NCBI GenBank assembly: GCA_014058105.1
Contig: JACGCM010001897.1
Coordinates: 463,984 to 527,983 of the forward strand
Length of the DNA stretch: 64,000 nt
Direction of reading: 5' to 3'
DNA from: Kingdonia uniflora
Lineage: Eukaryota > Streptophyta > Magnoliopsida > Ranunculales > Circaeasteraceae
Numbering within the stretch: the first letter of the stretch is position 1; the number at the start of each line of letters is the position of its first letter. The notes under the pieces were generated by a model, which saw only the letters and a list, made by a program, of their open reading frames with translations, was not told the origin of the DNA and ran no database searches. Positions 1-11,292 of the stretch are shown here, piece after piece. Made by a program: the position numbers and the translations under genes.

Positions 1-893
1 TGAATAGACCCTCTATTTTGGTGAATGTTGTTTGTGACTATTGCGTAAAAAAATTAAAAAAATATTTGAAACTTTGTTATCGGATCTTTGGAAATGTCAT
101 CAGTGCTACTATAAGAGTAGAAGAAGAAGCACGTACAGAAAAAGTAGGGAACTTCTGAATTTATCTTTTGTAGAAAAGTTGTGAAAACTCAATTACGTGT
201 AAGAGTGAGTCAAAATGAGCATGGTGAGGTCAGAAGGAGATTTGGAAAAGAAAGATAAAAATATATTAAAATATAAGGGAAAGGGCAATGATGGTAAGGT
301 TTTTTTGCCGAAAAGGTGCAAAACGTCTGACATGGATAGTGGAAGGGACGTTTCAATTTCAAAACCGAAGACAGCTCGTGCGAGGCACAATAACTGCTAG
401 CAATTATAGAGAGAAAATATAAATACTACTTCATCTTCGTTAATCAAATATTTTTCAACTTCTGAAAACTTGAAGAGCAGTGAAAGAGGAAGGAAGAAGA
501 GAGGCAAAAATAGCACAAACACTTGTGGAGATTTAAATGAAAGGGATCATTAGTTAAAGCATGAGGGAGTTGTTGAATCAGAGTCACGAAGGTGGTTATA
601 CGGCAGCGTGATAAGGGAAGGATAAGGCGCTACCTCGAATTCACATTCCGATATAGAAGGTTAGTAGATATATGTGATGTGTGTATGTGATTTTGAAGAT
701 CAATTTTTATTGCTAAGAAAAATGATAAATTACTTTTTATAGTAATCTATTAAAATCTACTTGTTATATGAGATATGAAAGATATTTGAATATGGCTGAC
801 GTATATAAAAAAGTAATAATAGATACCTGGACCTTTGTGTAGGTCGATCGTGAGGAGTGTTATCTAGGATAGAAATCCTTTCCTGTAGTTAAT
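1..893. other. Upstream region of the antisense ORF; possible TATA box near 415
   Basis: No protein homology is recognised here. A TATA-like string (AATATAAATACTAC, about 415-428) precedes an A/G-rich leader on the plus strand, the orientation needed to transcribe the antisense ORF that starts at 894. The 3' LTR of the gypsy element is expected just left of this stretch, but no TG...CA end with an adjacent polypyrimidine tract was found. The promoter call is inference. Confidence 0.3.
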
Positions 894-3800
894 ATGAGTA
901 ATTCCCCTGTACGTGAGGCATCGTCCTCTAGTCGACCGACTGAGTCTAAGATTGGAGCGTCTGGAAGTGAGGAAGAAGTAGGTGTTGATCAATTTCTAGA
1001 TTTCCCTGGAAGATTTGTGTCATATTCTCCTCACTCGGATGCATTCATAGAGTTTTGTAAAGTCAAGGCTACTATAGGAGGTAGATGGGGAAATTGTATC
1101 GACAATGCCGGTAGGCAAATTAAGGGTTGCACTGTAGCAACAGGAAAAGAATATTTTTATCTGTTGGCCGATTTGGCGAAGGAGAAAAGGGATAGAGGTA
1201 TATAAGAATCGATCTCTTTGGAGTATTATGTTGGGAATGCTCAGAGTAAATTTTCAAATTGCCTTTTATGTTACCTGTCTCAGTTGGAGTACGGGTTGAG
1301 TCTTCCCCTTACCAATCTGGCTAAAGGGATTATGAATCTTATCGGTGTACGTCCCATTCAGATGAATGAGAGCATGTGGGAGGTGATAAGTGTTTGTGAA
1401 GCTTTGAATATACGGTGGAAAGGAGAGGCCAGAAAGAAGAGGATATTTTCTGAGGATATGTTGTAGTTTTATGGTGTAAAAAATTATTGTGCAAGTGGAG
1501 GGGCATATTTCAGCGCAAAAGCAACCTGATCTTACTTCTTTGATCTGAACTCAGCAGGTCGACCTTAGAACAATAATGTGATATGGATGAAGGGTGAATG
1601 CCTTCAGAGAGATGATGAAGAACCTATAGAACTTTTATTTCGAACTGTAAAAAAAATATAAGTATAATAATATATCATGCATGAGATTGATAGTAAAAAT
1701 TGTACGATGCTCGTTGATCTTAATGTTATGTGTATGATAGGTCCTAGGTCTCTAGTGGCGAGGAAAGAGTCATTGTTGGATAAAGTTTCCCAAGAGGAGA
1801 CATAACTCGGGGTTGTATTAGAAGATCTTGGCATTAGCAGGAAAATGCATGCTAATAGCCGAGTTGAATAGGTTTTGAAATCCTAATCGACGAGGCTAAT
1901 GACGAGTGCTGAAAGCAGCAAGAAGAAGGGGACTGATGGGGAAAGGTGAGCGAACCCCTAGAGTGGACTCTACAAGACTACCTGAGTCCATTACGTCAAG
2001 CAAATTAGCTCGAACGTTCCCCAAGAGGCAAATGTTGAAGCGACCTGCAACTTTTGGGGTTACGGGAAGTGGTGAGGCTGTAGAAAAGGCATAAAAGAGA
2101 AGGGTTGAACCTTCTAAAGTGTCTGGGGGGAAGATCGCAGAAGCTTGACCTAATTTGGAGGACTAATGGAAAGAGGTAGAGGTAAAGGCTAGGTTAGCAG
2201 CTCTCTATGGGGAGGAGAAGATAAGAGAAATAGTAGGTTTATATGCTCGAATAAGTGTTTTTTGGTAGATTTTGTATTATGATTTAGCTAATCAATAGGG
2301 TCAATTTTGCATGTTTTTATGCAGGCTACACGGTTGATGAAGGGTATATGTCTCAGGGTCGAGGAGGAAAGAGCGGACCTGAAAAGGTAGAAGGGCGAGC
2401 TCGAAAGAAACGTAGCTCGATTGAAGTTAGATTTGAGCAAGGATAGGATATGGCTGGAGGCCCTGAAGGCTTCTCAAGTAGTATAGACCAATAAGTTACG
2501 GCCTGAGGCAAGGGTAGATTTGGAGGAGACGGTAGCAGAGCGTGACAGGCTCGGGTGGCATCTTATGTCCAAGAGATATTTTGAAGACAAGGTAGAGGCC
2601 ATTAGGACTAACACCTACCTGGAGGAGGAGGAAGTTGAAGATGAAGTTGTTGAGGTTGTTGATGGGCTGGATGGTATATCACCTCAGACGGTAAGAGAGA
2701 ATCAAGGGAATAACATCGAATGCCCTGAGGTAAAAATTAAGAAGGTAGGATAGTATGATGGCACTATTATTGTATGAATTTTATGGAATGTTGTAAACTG
2801 ATTGGATATATTTTAGATGGAATTTTGCAGTCTAAGTTACTTTTGAAAACATTGTTATAGTAACTTAAGGACATACGCCTCAGAATAAAAGATTTAGAGG
2901 TTAAGCTTGCTCAGGAGAGTGAAACCTCCGTGTCCCTATTGTCTTCGCAAGCGGAGCTGTAGGTTAGAATATTGCAAAAAATATTTGATTTGTATGCTTC
3001 ATTACTATAGAGCTACAAAGTAATAAGTAGAGTGTAGAAACAAACCAAACCCCGGCCTGATACCGATTTAGAGGCGAACGGTACTGGAATGGTGTGCATA
3101 AAAGATTTTAGTTATTGGCAAATTATAATATTGAGCATGTATACCTTAGACTTAGAAGTATATGTTATGGAACATCCATCCGAAATTGTACTTCAACCTT
3201 AAGTTTGGAAGTAGTTTTACACAGTAAATGTCAACAAATAGATATCTCATTAGAAATAAGTCATATGTAGCAATCGAGTATTCTAAATCGAACTTGATAT
3301 AATGTATTTGTAATATGCAGGTCGAATTGGAGTCAGCTCGCTTGCGTGAAGCTAATGCTTGCCGATGCAGCCAGGAATATGCAGAGGAGTTTAATAGAAT
3401 GAGAGAGGCAAATGAAGATTGAGAAGATCAACTTATGAAGGTACATTTCAAATTTGTTGAGGCAAAATTGACTGTTGTTGATCTAACTCGGCAAATTGAG
3501 GATAAGGATGCTAAAATTAAGAAAGGGCAAAAAGAGCTCGAAGAGTAAAAAGAGTTTGCCGTGAAACTCAAAAGCTAGAATGATGTATTGACGATAAAGA
3601 GCAGGGAGGCCGACATGGCCCGTTACCATATACATGCTCTAGAAAAATCAGAGGAAGATTTAAATTAGTTGGTGGTTGGATAAAGAAAGGATCTAGCCAG
3701 GAAAATACATGATCAGGTGCGAATTCGATCTGATCTGGTGAATAGTAAGAGTGAGCTTGGGCGATTGAAGAAGAAATTAAATGATAAAGACAATGAGCTA

Positions 3801-4790
3801 AAGGGAGCTCGAGATGATCTATCTACATCTGAAGTTATAGCTGATCAATTGACTACAACATTTTCGGCAAAGGATATAGAATTCTGGACGGTTTAGTGAA
3901 AATGTAATAAATTGAATGAAAGGGTGGCACAGCTGAAGGCTAAATTGGCTCAGGCCAACTTAGGTGTCAGGAATACCGAGGCTGGAGAGCGCTCGAACAA
4001 GAGTAAAAAGAATGGTAGAGTTTTTCTTTTTCCACGGGAAGTTATTAGCTTGTCAGCTCGAATAAGGGATCTGGAGGGAGACGTTGATTGAATACAAGGG
4101 CATGTGCATAAAGCAGTTGAGAAGTTATAAGAGTGTCAAATAAAGATGGACTCTGTTCTTATTAGGGAAAATGGGTAAGAGCGTATTATCCGAGGGAAGG
4201 AGATTGTTATAAGGGATTAAGATAAATTATTAAAGGAAATTTTAGATGTGGAAGAATTAATTAAAGAGATCGAGATACATCGTGCTCAGGTGGTTGATTT
4301 GAAGGTAATTAATCGAGCTGAATCAGCAGAAGTTAACAAAAAATCTGTAGAGAACATAGCTTTTACAGATCGAATAGACAAAGAAATGGTGAGTAAGAAA
4401 GCACAGTACAAAAGGTTAGAAGATCGTCTTTAGAGGTTGAGGACAATTTTTTCTCACTCACTTGTAACTCAGGGCTGGTATTCTGAATTGCTACGGGCGG
4501 TGATTGCTTATTTTGTAGAAGAAGTAAAAAGACATGAATCAGATAGAGATACCTTGTTTAACTGTGTGTTAGCAAAAGGATGTATCTGCAAGGCTGATAT
4601 AGATCGAAGAGATTGTACGAGCTCCATGGGAACGGATTTGGGCCCTCGATCTGTCAAATTGATAGAGGAGGGAAAGATTGTTGTGATTGCTCAAGCTCAA
4701 GAATTTATGGCTAGTCGACCTCCTGTTGTAGAGGTAAGCGAAGCTGGCATCCCACAGCAGAACAGACTCCACTATAGTGGTTGTATATAA
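894..4790 (+). pseudogene. Antisense ORF of the Tat gypsy element (gypsy-type 'transposase' domain plus coiled coil), broken
   Basis: The plus-strand start at 894 opens a frame with a Ser-rich N-terminus. An in-frame TAA at 1203-1205 is the only break before the same frame continues to 1466. The second part contains GLSLPLTNLAKGIMNLIGVR and WEVISVCEAL, which resemble the core of the plant 'putative gypsy type transposase' family (Pfam Transposase_28). Further on, 2.3-2.75 kb and 3.3-4.45 kb encode long Lys/Glu/Leu-rich stretches typical of a coiled coil, with many TAG, TGA and TAA stops and intron-like AT-rich gaps (about 2.75-2.9 and 3.0-3.3 kb). The orientation is opposite to gag-pol and the ORF ends just before the 160-bp repeats. 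Its biochemical role is unknown in the clade. The exon structure is not resolved. Confidence 0.6.
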
Positions 4791-4794
4791 CCTG

Positions 4795-5465
4795 AAAAGA
4801 AATAATATGTAACGCAGACATGTTGAGAGATAAAAAAAAAATTTACCTATGCTTTATCTTATGTCTGGTTAAGCTCTGCGATTGATAACTAGTATCACCT
4901 TTGTTTTATTCTTGGAGTTGATTAGAGTCAGTCAAACCAGGTGTAACCTGAATTTAACTAGTAAAATGTCGCAGACATATTGAAAAAAAAGAAAACTAGT
5001 ATTGCCTTTACTTTATCTTATGTCTGGTAGAGTCCGTTAATTAAAAAAAAGTTTTACCTCGTTCTAACTGCAGGAGATTTAGTAGAGTCAGCCAAACCAA
5101 GTATATTCTTGATTTAACTAGTATGATGTCGCAGACATATTGAAAGAGATTAAAGCTACTATTTCCTTTACTTTATCTTATGTCTGGTAGAGTCCGTTGA
5201 TTGAAAGCAAGTTCTACCTTGTTCTAACCACATGAGATTTAGTAAAGTCAGCCAAGCCAAGTGTATTTATGATTTAAGTGGAATGACATAATAAAAGAGA
5301 TGAAAGCTAGTATTACCTTTACTTTATCTTATGTCTAGTAGAGTCGTTCTAACCGCAAAAGATTTAGTAGAGTCATCCAAACCAAGTATATTCTTAATTT
5401 AACAGGAATGATGTCGATTAAAAGCTTGTATTATCTATGCTTTAATTTATGTATTGTCTGCAAAG
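4795..5465. repeat. Tandem array, about four copies of a 160-bp unit, last ones truncated
   Basis: The string GCAGACAT recurs at 4814, 4971 and 5131 (spacing 157 and 160). GATTTAA recurs at 5111 and 5271 (spacing 160). Each unit also carries TTTATCTTATGTCTGGT and TTAGTAGAGTCAGCCAA with small differences. The last copies are shorter and lack part of the unit. The array sits between the end of pol (minus strand) and the end of the antisense ORF (plus strand). Tandem repeats in this 3' region are known for Tat/Ogre elements and have been proposed as seeds of satellite DNA. Confidence 0.85.
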
Positions 5466-5594
5466 TAGAGAGATGTATGGAGAAAACTTGTAAGTTTCAT
5501 TGAATTTTGAGAAAGGATGTACATTGGATAGAGATGGAAATTTCACTTCTTGAATAAAAAAGTAATAAACTAAAATAAAGTAGTGAGGGACCTA

Positions 5595-6880
5595 ACAATA
5601 ATATCGTTTCAGTCGCCTAGTGTTCCAAGGACTCGAAATGTGTATGCCTTCTTCTGTCATGAGGTAATATGATCCCTGGCCTGAGAGGACCGGTGATAAG
5701 GAATGGACCCTTGTCTACTAATTTCCCAGCATGAGACTCTTTACGATATTGAGGTATCTCTCAGAGGATGAGATCATTGATTTGGAAGGTATGGCTTCTA
5801 ACTCGTTTGCTGTAGGAACTAGCTAGCATATGATGATATCGACCTAGGTTATCGATGGCGCATTCCCTAGTTTCTTTGATCCAATTGAGGTTACAAGCCA
5901 ATTTGAACTCATTTTCCTCGTCAGTTAGTTCGTGATCTTTGACTGGGTAATGGTATTAAGAAGGAATGATGGCCTTAGTACCATAGGCTAGGAAGAATAG
6001 AGTGCAGCCTATCAACTGATGTGGAGTGGTACGGTATTCTCATAAGACATGAGAAAACTTTCGAACCCAATTCCCTTTTTTCTAAGAGTGTAGCCGTTTC
6101 TTGAGTCCATCCATGATGGTTTTGTTGGTGATTTTGGCTTGGCCATTGCCTTGAGGGTATTAGGCATTGGATGGTAAGTGAATGATGTTGTCTTGGTTAA
6201 GGAAAGCTACGATTTTTTTTCCAACAAATTGGGTCCCATTATCGATACGAATTAGGTGGGGGAACCCAAACTGAGTGATGATGTATTCCCAGATAAAAAA
6301 GATGACCTCTTCTTCTTTGGTTGGACAAAGTGGAATTGCTTTTACCCAATTTTGTAAAATAATCGGTAGCTATGAAGAGGTGGTGGCGGTTGCCTGGAGA
6401 ATTAGGATATTGGCTGACAAGATTGAGTGCCCTTCTTTTGAGTGGCCAAAATACCTTGCCTACATGGAGTTCGAGCGTAGGGACACGTATCATCTTTCTA
6501 TGTCGCTGACATGCGCCATATTTGTGTGAGTACTCTTCTACTTGCTTGCGTATGCCGTGCCAGAATACTCCTTGTGTAATGGCTTTGTTTGCCAGTGATT
6601 GACCTACGGCATAGGAGCCACAAGTCCCTTCATGTAAATCGTGGAGCATCTCGATCGCTTTCTGTTTGGAGAGACACTTGAGGTATGACTCTGTGACTGA
6701 ACGGCGGTACAAGGTACCGTTTTGATTGGTGTAGCGCTTCGAGTTGTCTATCAGCTGTCGGTGCTCCTTCGGATCTGCTGGAAGTGGTCCTTTACATTTG
6801 TTGTTGATACCGAGATAAACTAAGAAAGGCTTTTGGCAATTGTGGTATCCCCCTTTATCGCCCCCAGTCTTGATCATGCA
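5595..6880 (-). pseudogene. Integrase region of the Tat gypsy pol, degenerate
   Basis: On the minus strand 6877-6239 stays open and gives the zinc-binding N-terminal domain. The His pair is around MLHDLHEGTCG, while the Cys pair is damaged (YSHKYGACQRH keeps only one Cys). The catalytic core begins with the recognisable ATDYFTK, which holds the first acidic residue. Downstream the frame is lost. Reading other frames gives core and C-terminal pieces, ending with LMTEEGIHISSPWNTRRLKR near 5600, which matches the usual last residues of plant gypsy pol. Function would be strand transfer of the cDNA into the genome; this copy cannot make it. The sequence directly downstream is the tandem array. 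Confidence 0.75.
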
Positions 6881-6984
6881 TAAAAAAAAATGTGATCAAT
6901 GCTGGGGTTTAAAATTACTTTAATCTATAGATATCGAGCTTATGTGCCTAAGACCCCAGCTAGATATGGCAAGGAATTGGAATA

Positions 6985-7269
6985 TCAGTTTTTGCCTCGA
7001 GGAAGATAATCGAGAGTTGCTTGCGCAAACTTGCCCATTCTATCTGCAACGAGGGCTGCGAATTTGATCATCTTGCCATTTTTCTTGTATTGCTCAGAAT
7101 AGTGGTGGATGATGAGTAGTGAATCTGTGTAAACTGAGAGTTTAGGGACGCCAAGCTCGAGAGGAAGATCGATTCTGTGAATGCAAGCTTCATATTCGGT
7201 GACATTATTTGAGGCCTCAAAATCCAGATGGATTGATTTCTCAATTCTGTCGTTGGAATGGGTAATCAA
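6985..7269 (-). pseudogene. Second (archaeal-type) RNase H module of the Tat pol
   Basis: The open stretch contains EASNNVTEYEACIHRIDLPL followed by a VYTDSLLI motif. This is the E...D pattern of the additional RNase H found between the standard RNase H and integrase in Tat elements. The first catalytic Asp lies upstream in a broken part near 7.3 kb. A Pro/Asp/Glu-rich linker (about 7.28-7.43 kb) separates it from the standard RNase H. It is a relic with no intact start or flanking frame. Confidence 0.7.
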
Positions 7270-7439
7270 TATGATTAGGCGGTGGATCCATCTTTAAGAA
7301 GTCTTCACCCTCTCCTTGTAATCCATTCAGCTCGCTCGCCAAATGCTTTAGGGGGTGGATCTTCTGTAACTTCCTCTAAAAGGTCAGGATCGTGCTCCTC
7401 CCACTCGGGATCTTCCATTGGAAAATCCACAAGGACATC

Positions 7440-7800
7440 GGCAATGGCCTGCCATTTTTTTTAATGACATTGTTAGAACTTGATATCATGTTCTCCCAAA
7501 CTGATTAAGCATTGTTGCACTCTTCTTGATTTTTCTTTCTTGGATAGAACTTCCAGAAGTGGGTAGTTCGTCATGACTTTGACTGAATGAGCTCGGAAGT
7601 AGTGCTTAAGTTTCTATGAAGTATAAACAAGAGTGAAAAGAAGTTTCTCGATTTTAGAGTACCTTCATTCCACTAGAGTGAGGGTTTTGCTGATGAAGTA
7701 GACTGGCTTCTCAATTTTCCCTTCAAGTTGAATGAGAACCGAGCTGAGTGAAGTATATATAACTGCTAGGTAGATAATCAGTTCCTCATTATCAATCGGA
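7440..7800 (-). pseudogene. Standard RT-linked RNase H of the Tat pol, degenerate
   Basis: Minus-strand translation in broken frames shows PVYFISKTLT, then a KIEKLLFTLV stretch, then VKVMTNYPL and a LADF-like end (VLVDFPME). These line up with the classical gypsy RNase H landmarks (ISKAL, EKLALALV, TNHPL, LADF). Stops interrupt it at several points. It precedes the second RNase H in the direction of transcription. Confidence 0.6.
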
Positions 7801-7849
7801 GTGCTCATGATAGGAGACTTCCCCAAATAGATTTTGAGATCCTAAAAGG

Positions 7850-8730
7850 CTGTCTCATAGTTCGATGTCCATTGAAACTCTGTATTTAACTTAACTTTTC
7901 CTCGTTTGGTACAACTGCGGAGTAATAAGAACAGCCAAAGATAGCGGTCTAAAGATTTTAAAATGAAACAGTTGATAGCGGCAACTTTGCCGGCAAGTTT
8001 CTAAATGTCTTTCGTCATTTTTTGAGATGGCATATCGAGAAGAGCCCGAATCTGATTTGAATCAGCCTCAATTCCCTTCTTGCTGATGAGTGGCCTAGAA
8101 ATCGACCTGAATGTACTCTGAATTGATACTTATCAGGATTAAGACGCATCCTATAAGATTGAAATATTTTGAATATTGTGTTGAGATCTGAAATGTGATT
8201 GATGGACTATACGCTCTTGTACAAGAGATCGTCAATGTAGACTTACATGATTTTCCTAAGATGTACTTTAAACATAGTAGTCATCAATCGTTGATAAGTT
8301 GCACCTACGTTCTTAAGTCCGAAGGGCATGACATTGGAGCAATATAGTCCTCTTTCAGTAATGAAAGTTGTCTTTTCTTGATCTTCATCCAAGAGCGGAA
8401 TCTGACTGTATCCTGAAGAAGCGTCCATCATAGATAAGAGTTCATGACCTACTTCATAATCTAGGATTGATGAATGTTGGGAAGATGGAAACTATCCTTT
8501 GGAGTGTATTTGTTGATATCGGTGAAATCTACACAAACGCGGACCTTTTCATTCTTCTTTGGGACAGTGGCGATGTTAGATATCCAATCCGGATACTTGG
8601 TTTCTCGAATGAAACCAACTTTGATCAATTTCTCAATCTCCATGTTAACTTCATCTCAAAGCCATGGAGATAGGTGTCGTTATTTTTGTTTAACTGCGGT
8701 GGTACTGAAGTTGATTACCAATTTATGACA
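7850..8730 (-). pseudogene. Reverse transcriptase of the Tat gypsy element, interrupted at YIDD
   Basis: Two open pieces (8643-8461 and 8431-8243) in the minus strand carry the RT fingers and palm: VRVCVDFTDINKYTPKDSF, then DASSGYSQI and MPFGLKNVGATYQRLM. The catalytic YIDD box is encoded at 8239-8228 (Tyr 8239-8237, the two Asp 8233-8228). A TAA at 8245-8243 stands immediately before the codon for the Val that precedes it, splitting the protein exactly at the active site. Further thumb and connection sequence down to about 7.85 kb is frame-broken. The protein would copy element RNA into DNA; here it is a relic. Confidence 0.8.
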
Positions 8731-8899
8731 TGCCATGGCCAGATCAACCCTAGGCATTTCTTTGAAGGACCACATAACAATATCTCAATTTAGTCGAAAG
8801 AACTGAATGAGAGAATCATTTTCGTGTTGAACCAGCTTAGTACCGATGAAAGTACCTCTGCCAGGTCCATCAATGTTGATGTATTCGGTGGGCTCCTCT

Positions 8900-9420
8900 A
8901 TTCAAGGCTAATCATTGGGGTGATCAGCTCACTGTAATTGCTATACAGCATACTTGTCAGAGGTATCATGAATTATAGAGATGGTATTTTTGCAAGCTCG
9001 AGAGAGCTTTTGACTACCCCTAATATCATAGATACCATCGTTGTGTTCGAAGCAGAGTGCCTGATGATTGGTAGAAGTGATTGCTTCCATGTTATGAATC
9101 TAGCAATGGCCTATAATCCCAAGATAACGAGATTTGGCGTTAATCACATAGAAGATAACATCGATAGTGGTTAGTCCAGCGGTAATAGGTTAGATGATCT
9201 TCCCTACTCGCTCTTCTTAAGAACCATTGAATCCACTGATATTGGTGTCTCTTTGAAGGACTTGATAGGCCAATCCCATTTGGTCGATAGTACTCTAAAA
9301 GAGGATCTCAATACTGCTGCAAGTATCGATCGTCATTGTGTGCATGACAAACTTCTTCATCTTGAGCATTATAACTAACGCATCATGATGTAGAAAGTTG
9401 ACATGGAAAGTATCGCAATC
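8900..9420 (-). pseudogene. Aspartic protease region of the Tat gypsy element
   Basis: In broken minus-strand frames the active-site region reads IDTCSSIEILF near 9313-9335, resembling the DTGSS(A/I)xIL signature of retroviral-type aspartic proteases with Gly replaced by Cys. It is followed by a GLTTIDVIFYVINAKSRY stretch and an LG-type segment as in plant gypsy proteases. Several stops interrupt it. It lies between gag and RT as expected. Confidence 0.55.
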
Positions 9421-9449
9421 TTAGAATAATATCCCGAGCTGGCGATTGC

Positions 9450-11280
9450 TCAACTCAGGCAGAAGTTTGGCTTCTTTGTCTTGAGGTGTGAGATCGCAGC
9501 ATTCTTACAGTCTTCTGCGCTTGAATCTGTCAGATTTGGTGATCTGATTGATCTCGTCCATGTTGTTATGGTGCATATGGTAAAGATGTTTCTCCTCAGC
9601 TTGATCTTCGACTTGGACAACTTCAAGCTGCTTCTTATAGTTGCAATCCTTGTATAATTCCAGGTTGGCAATATATTCAAGCATCCGTGCCTCTTTGAAA
9701 ATGTATTCGAGCAACCTCTATAAAACATAATAATTGTCAGTAGAATGATGGCTTACCTTATGGTGCATGCAGTACGGTTAGCTTTCGATTGGTTCTAATG
9801 GTTGGGAGAGACGGTAGAGCTTATCCTTTGTGAGGATTAGAAAAATTGTGGAGATTCAAACATTCATCTTTGGGAGGACCGGCTTGACTTGTGAGCCATC
9901 TTTTCAAGGGTTGTCGGTGTTTCCCTTGGCGCGCTTTTGGTCACCCTGATCCTCCTTTTGTTCAGTATTTTGATCTGATGGACCTTTCGTGGAAAGGACG
10001 GATTTAGTAAATTTATGCTTTTCGGACTTCATCCTTTCCAGGTCGACATAACTATTAGCCTTGGTGATCATATCCTCCAAGGTCACAAGTTTATTGAGGA
10101 AGAGGTGTTACTTAGCTTTGCAGTCGAGCTGGAGCGCGTTGCTAAAAGAAGTAATAGTTGTTTTCTGATCGAGATTGTCCACTTTACGTGCGAGCTCCAA
10201 GAACTTATTTGCAAATGCCTCGAGCTTCTCTCCATGCGACTGTTTGAGACTGATAAGAGAATACAGATTTTCCTCTTTGTCCCTGTTGTGAGCATATGTC
10301 TTGATGAATTGCTTCTGTTACTGGTCGAATATGTATATGGAGTCTTCAGGCAGAGAGTGGAATTATCAGAGTGGTTCCGCCTGTAGACTTGTGGCGACTG
10401 AGAATGTGGTTGAGATTGGAATGCAACCCCAATGAGTCACGGTATTGTTGAATGTGCTCCTTTGGATTGGTACCCATGTATTTGTAAATTTTCGGAGTAT
10501 GGAAACCCTTCGGAATATCCATATTGAATAGTTCTTTGGCAATTGGGCTTCCTTACAACTTGGTAAGGTCATCGGTCGTACCCAGAACATGTGCTTCGAT
10601 CATCTCCTTAATATGCTGGTCCATATGTTCTTATCTAACATAGTGATGGGTCGGTTGAGCGGTTTAATGAGGAGGTTGTAGATTATGAGTACAGGTACCT
10701 TCACCCAAACAATCTCATTCTGGAACTCAAGGCTGAGGTCCCTGTTCTTCCTCTTGACGTATGGAACATCGGTGACCTCGGCTGATCACAAACTAAGCTT
10801 CTCCCCCCCCCCCCCTCAAATGAATAGAATATTGAGGTTCATTCCTAATATGTCTGGAAATAGCTTTGTTGGTGGCTACTTGAGGCCCTAATCTTTCCCA
10901 CGAAAAAACCTGAGAGGCTTCTAGCAACTGATCACGATCTCATGTTGGAAGAGCCTGCTGAGTATCTTGTAGAGCATGCAAGGCAGTCTGCACTGTCATC
11001 ATTTGATCTTCATGCCGCTTGATTGCTGTTAAACGAGCTTGTCTTTCAGCATCGAGCTCCTTCTCACGGGGCTCTCAATCGCGAGTTAATTATCTTTCGA
11101 GCTCATTGTGTTTCTCCATTTCAGTATTAAGATTTGCTTGTAGCTCTGTAAGCTATTTTGGCTCAACTGAGAGATTGAGTTGACTCCGGTAACTGGTCAC
11201 CTGGATGTGACCATGATTGAAATGTTACACTGGATTGACTGAATGCCTTAGGATATCGTAGAAAGAATCTCTTTCCCACA
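9450..11280 (-). pseudogene. gag region and 5' leader of the Tat gypsy element, frameshifted
   Basis: Broken frames on the minus strand encode a gag-like capsid segment. Around 10.53-10.40 kb one frame gives PKGFHTPKIYKYMG and a QYRDSLG-type stretch. Around 10.09-9.90 kb LEDMITKANSYVDLERMK matches the end of the plant retrotransposon gag domain, followed by a Lys/Asp/Glu-rich tail. Overlapping open stretches in different frames (9450-9728, 10083-10295, 10366-10590) show repeated frameshifts. 10.6-11.28 kb is leader and N-terminal gag with a Leu/Glu/Arg-rich reading near 11.0-11.1 kb; no intact start is visible. Confidence 0.55.
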
Positions 11281-11292
11281 GACGGTGCCAAA
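11275..11292 (-). other. Primer binding site of the Tat gypsy element
   Basis: Immediately inside the LTR the minus strand reads TTTGGCACCGTCTGTGGG. The second gypsy element in this window has the similar ATTGGCGCTGTCTGTG at the same position (63437). The shared TTGGCRCYGTCTGTG is the PBS type seen in Tat-clade elements. It fixes the minus-strand orientation of the element and the inner LTR border at 11293. Confidence 0.75.

Noticed and set aside
4569..4772. Minus-strand open stretch inside the antisense ORF
   Set aside because: No family similarity, and it overlaps the plus-strand coiled-coil frame.
4795..5465. CRISPR-like array
   Set aside because: Units are 160 bp, diverged over the whole length without unique spacers, and the DNA is a plant retrotransposon.
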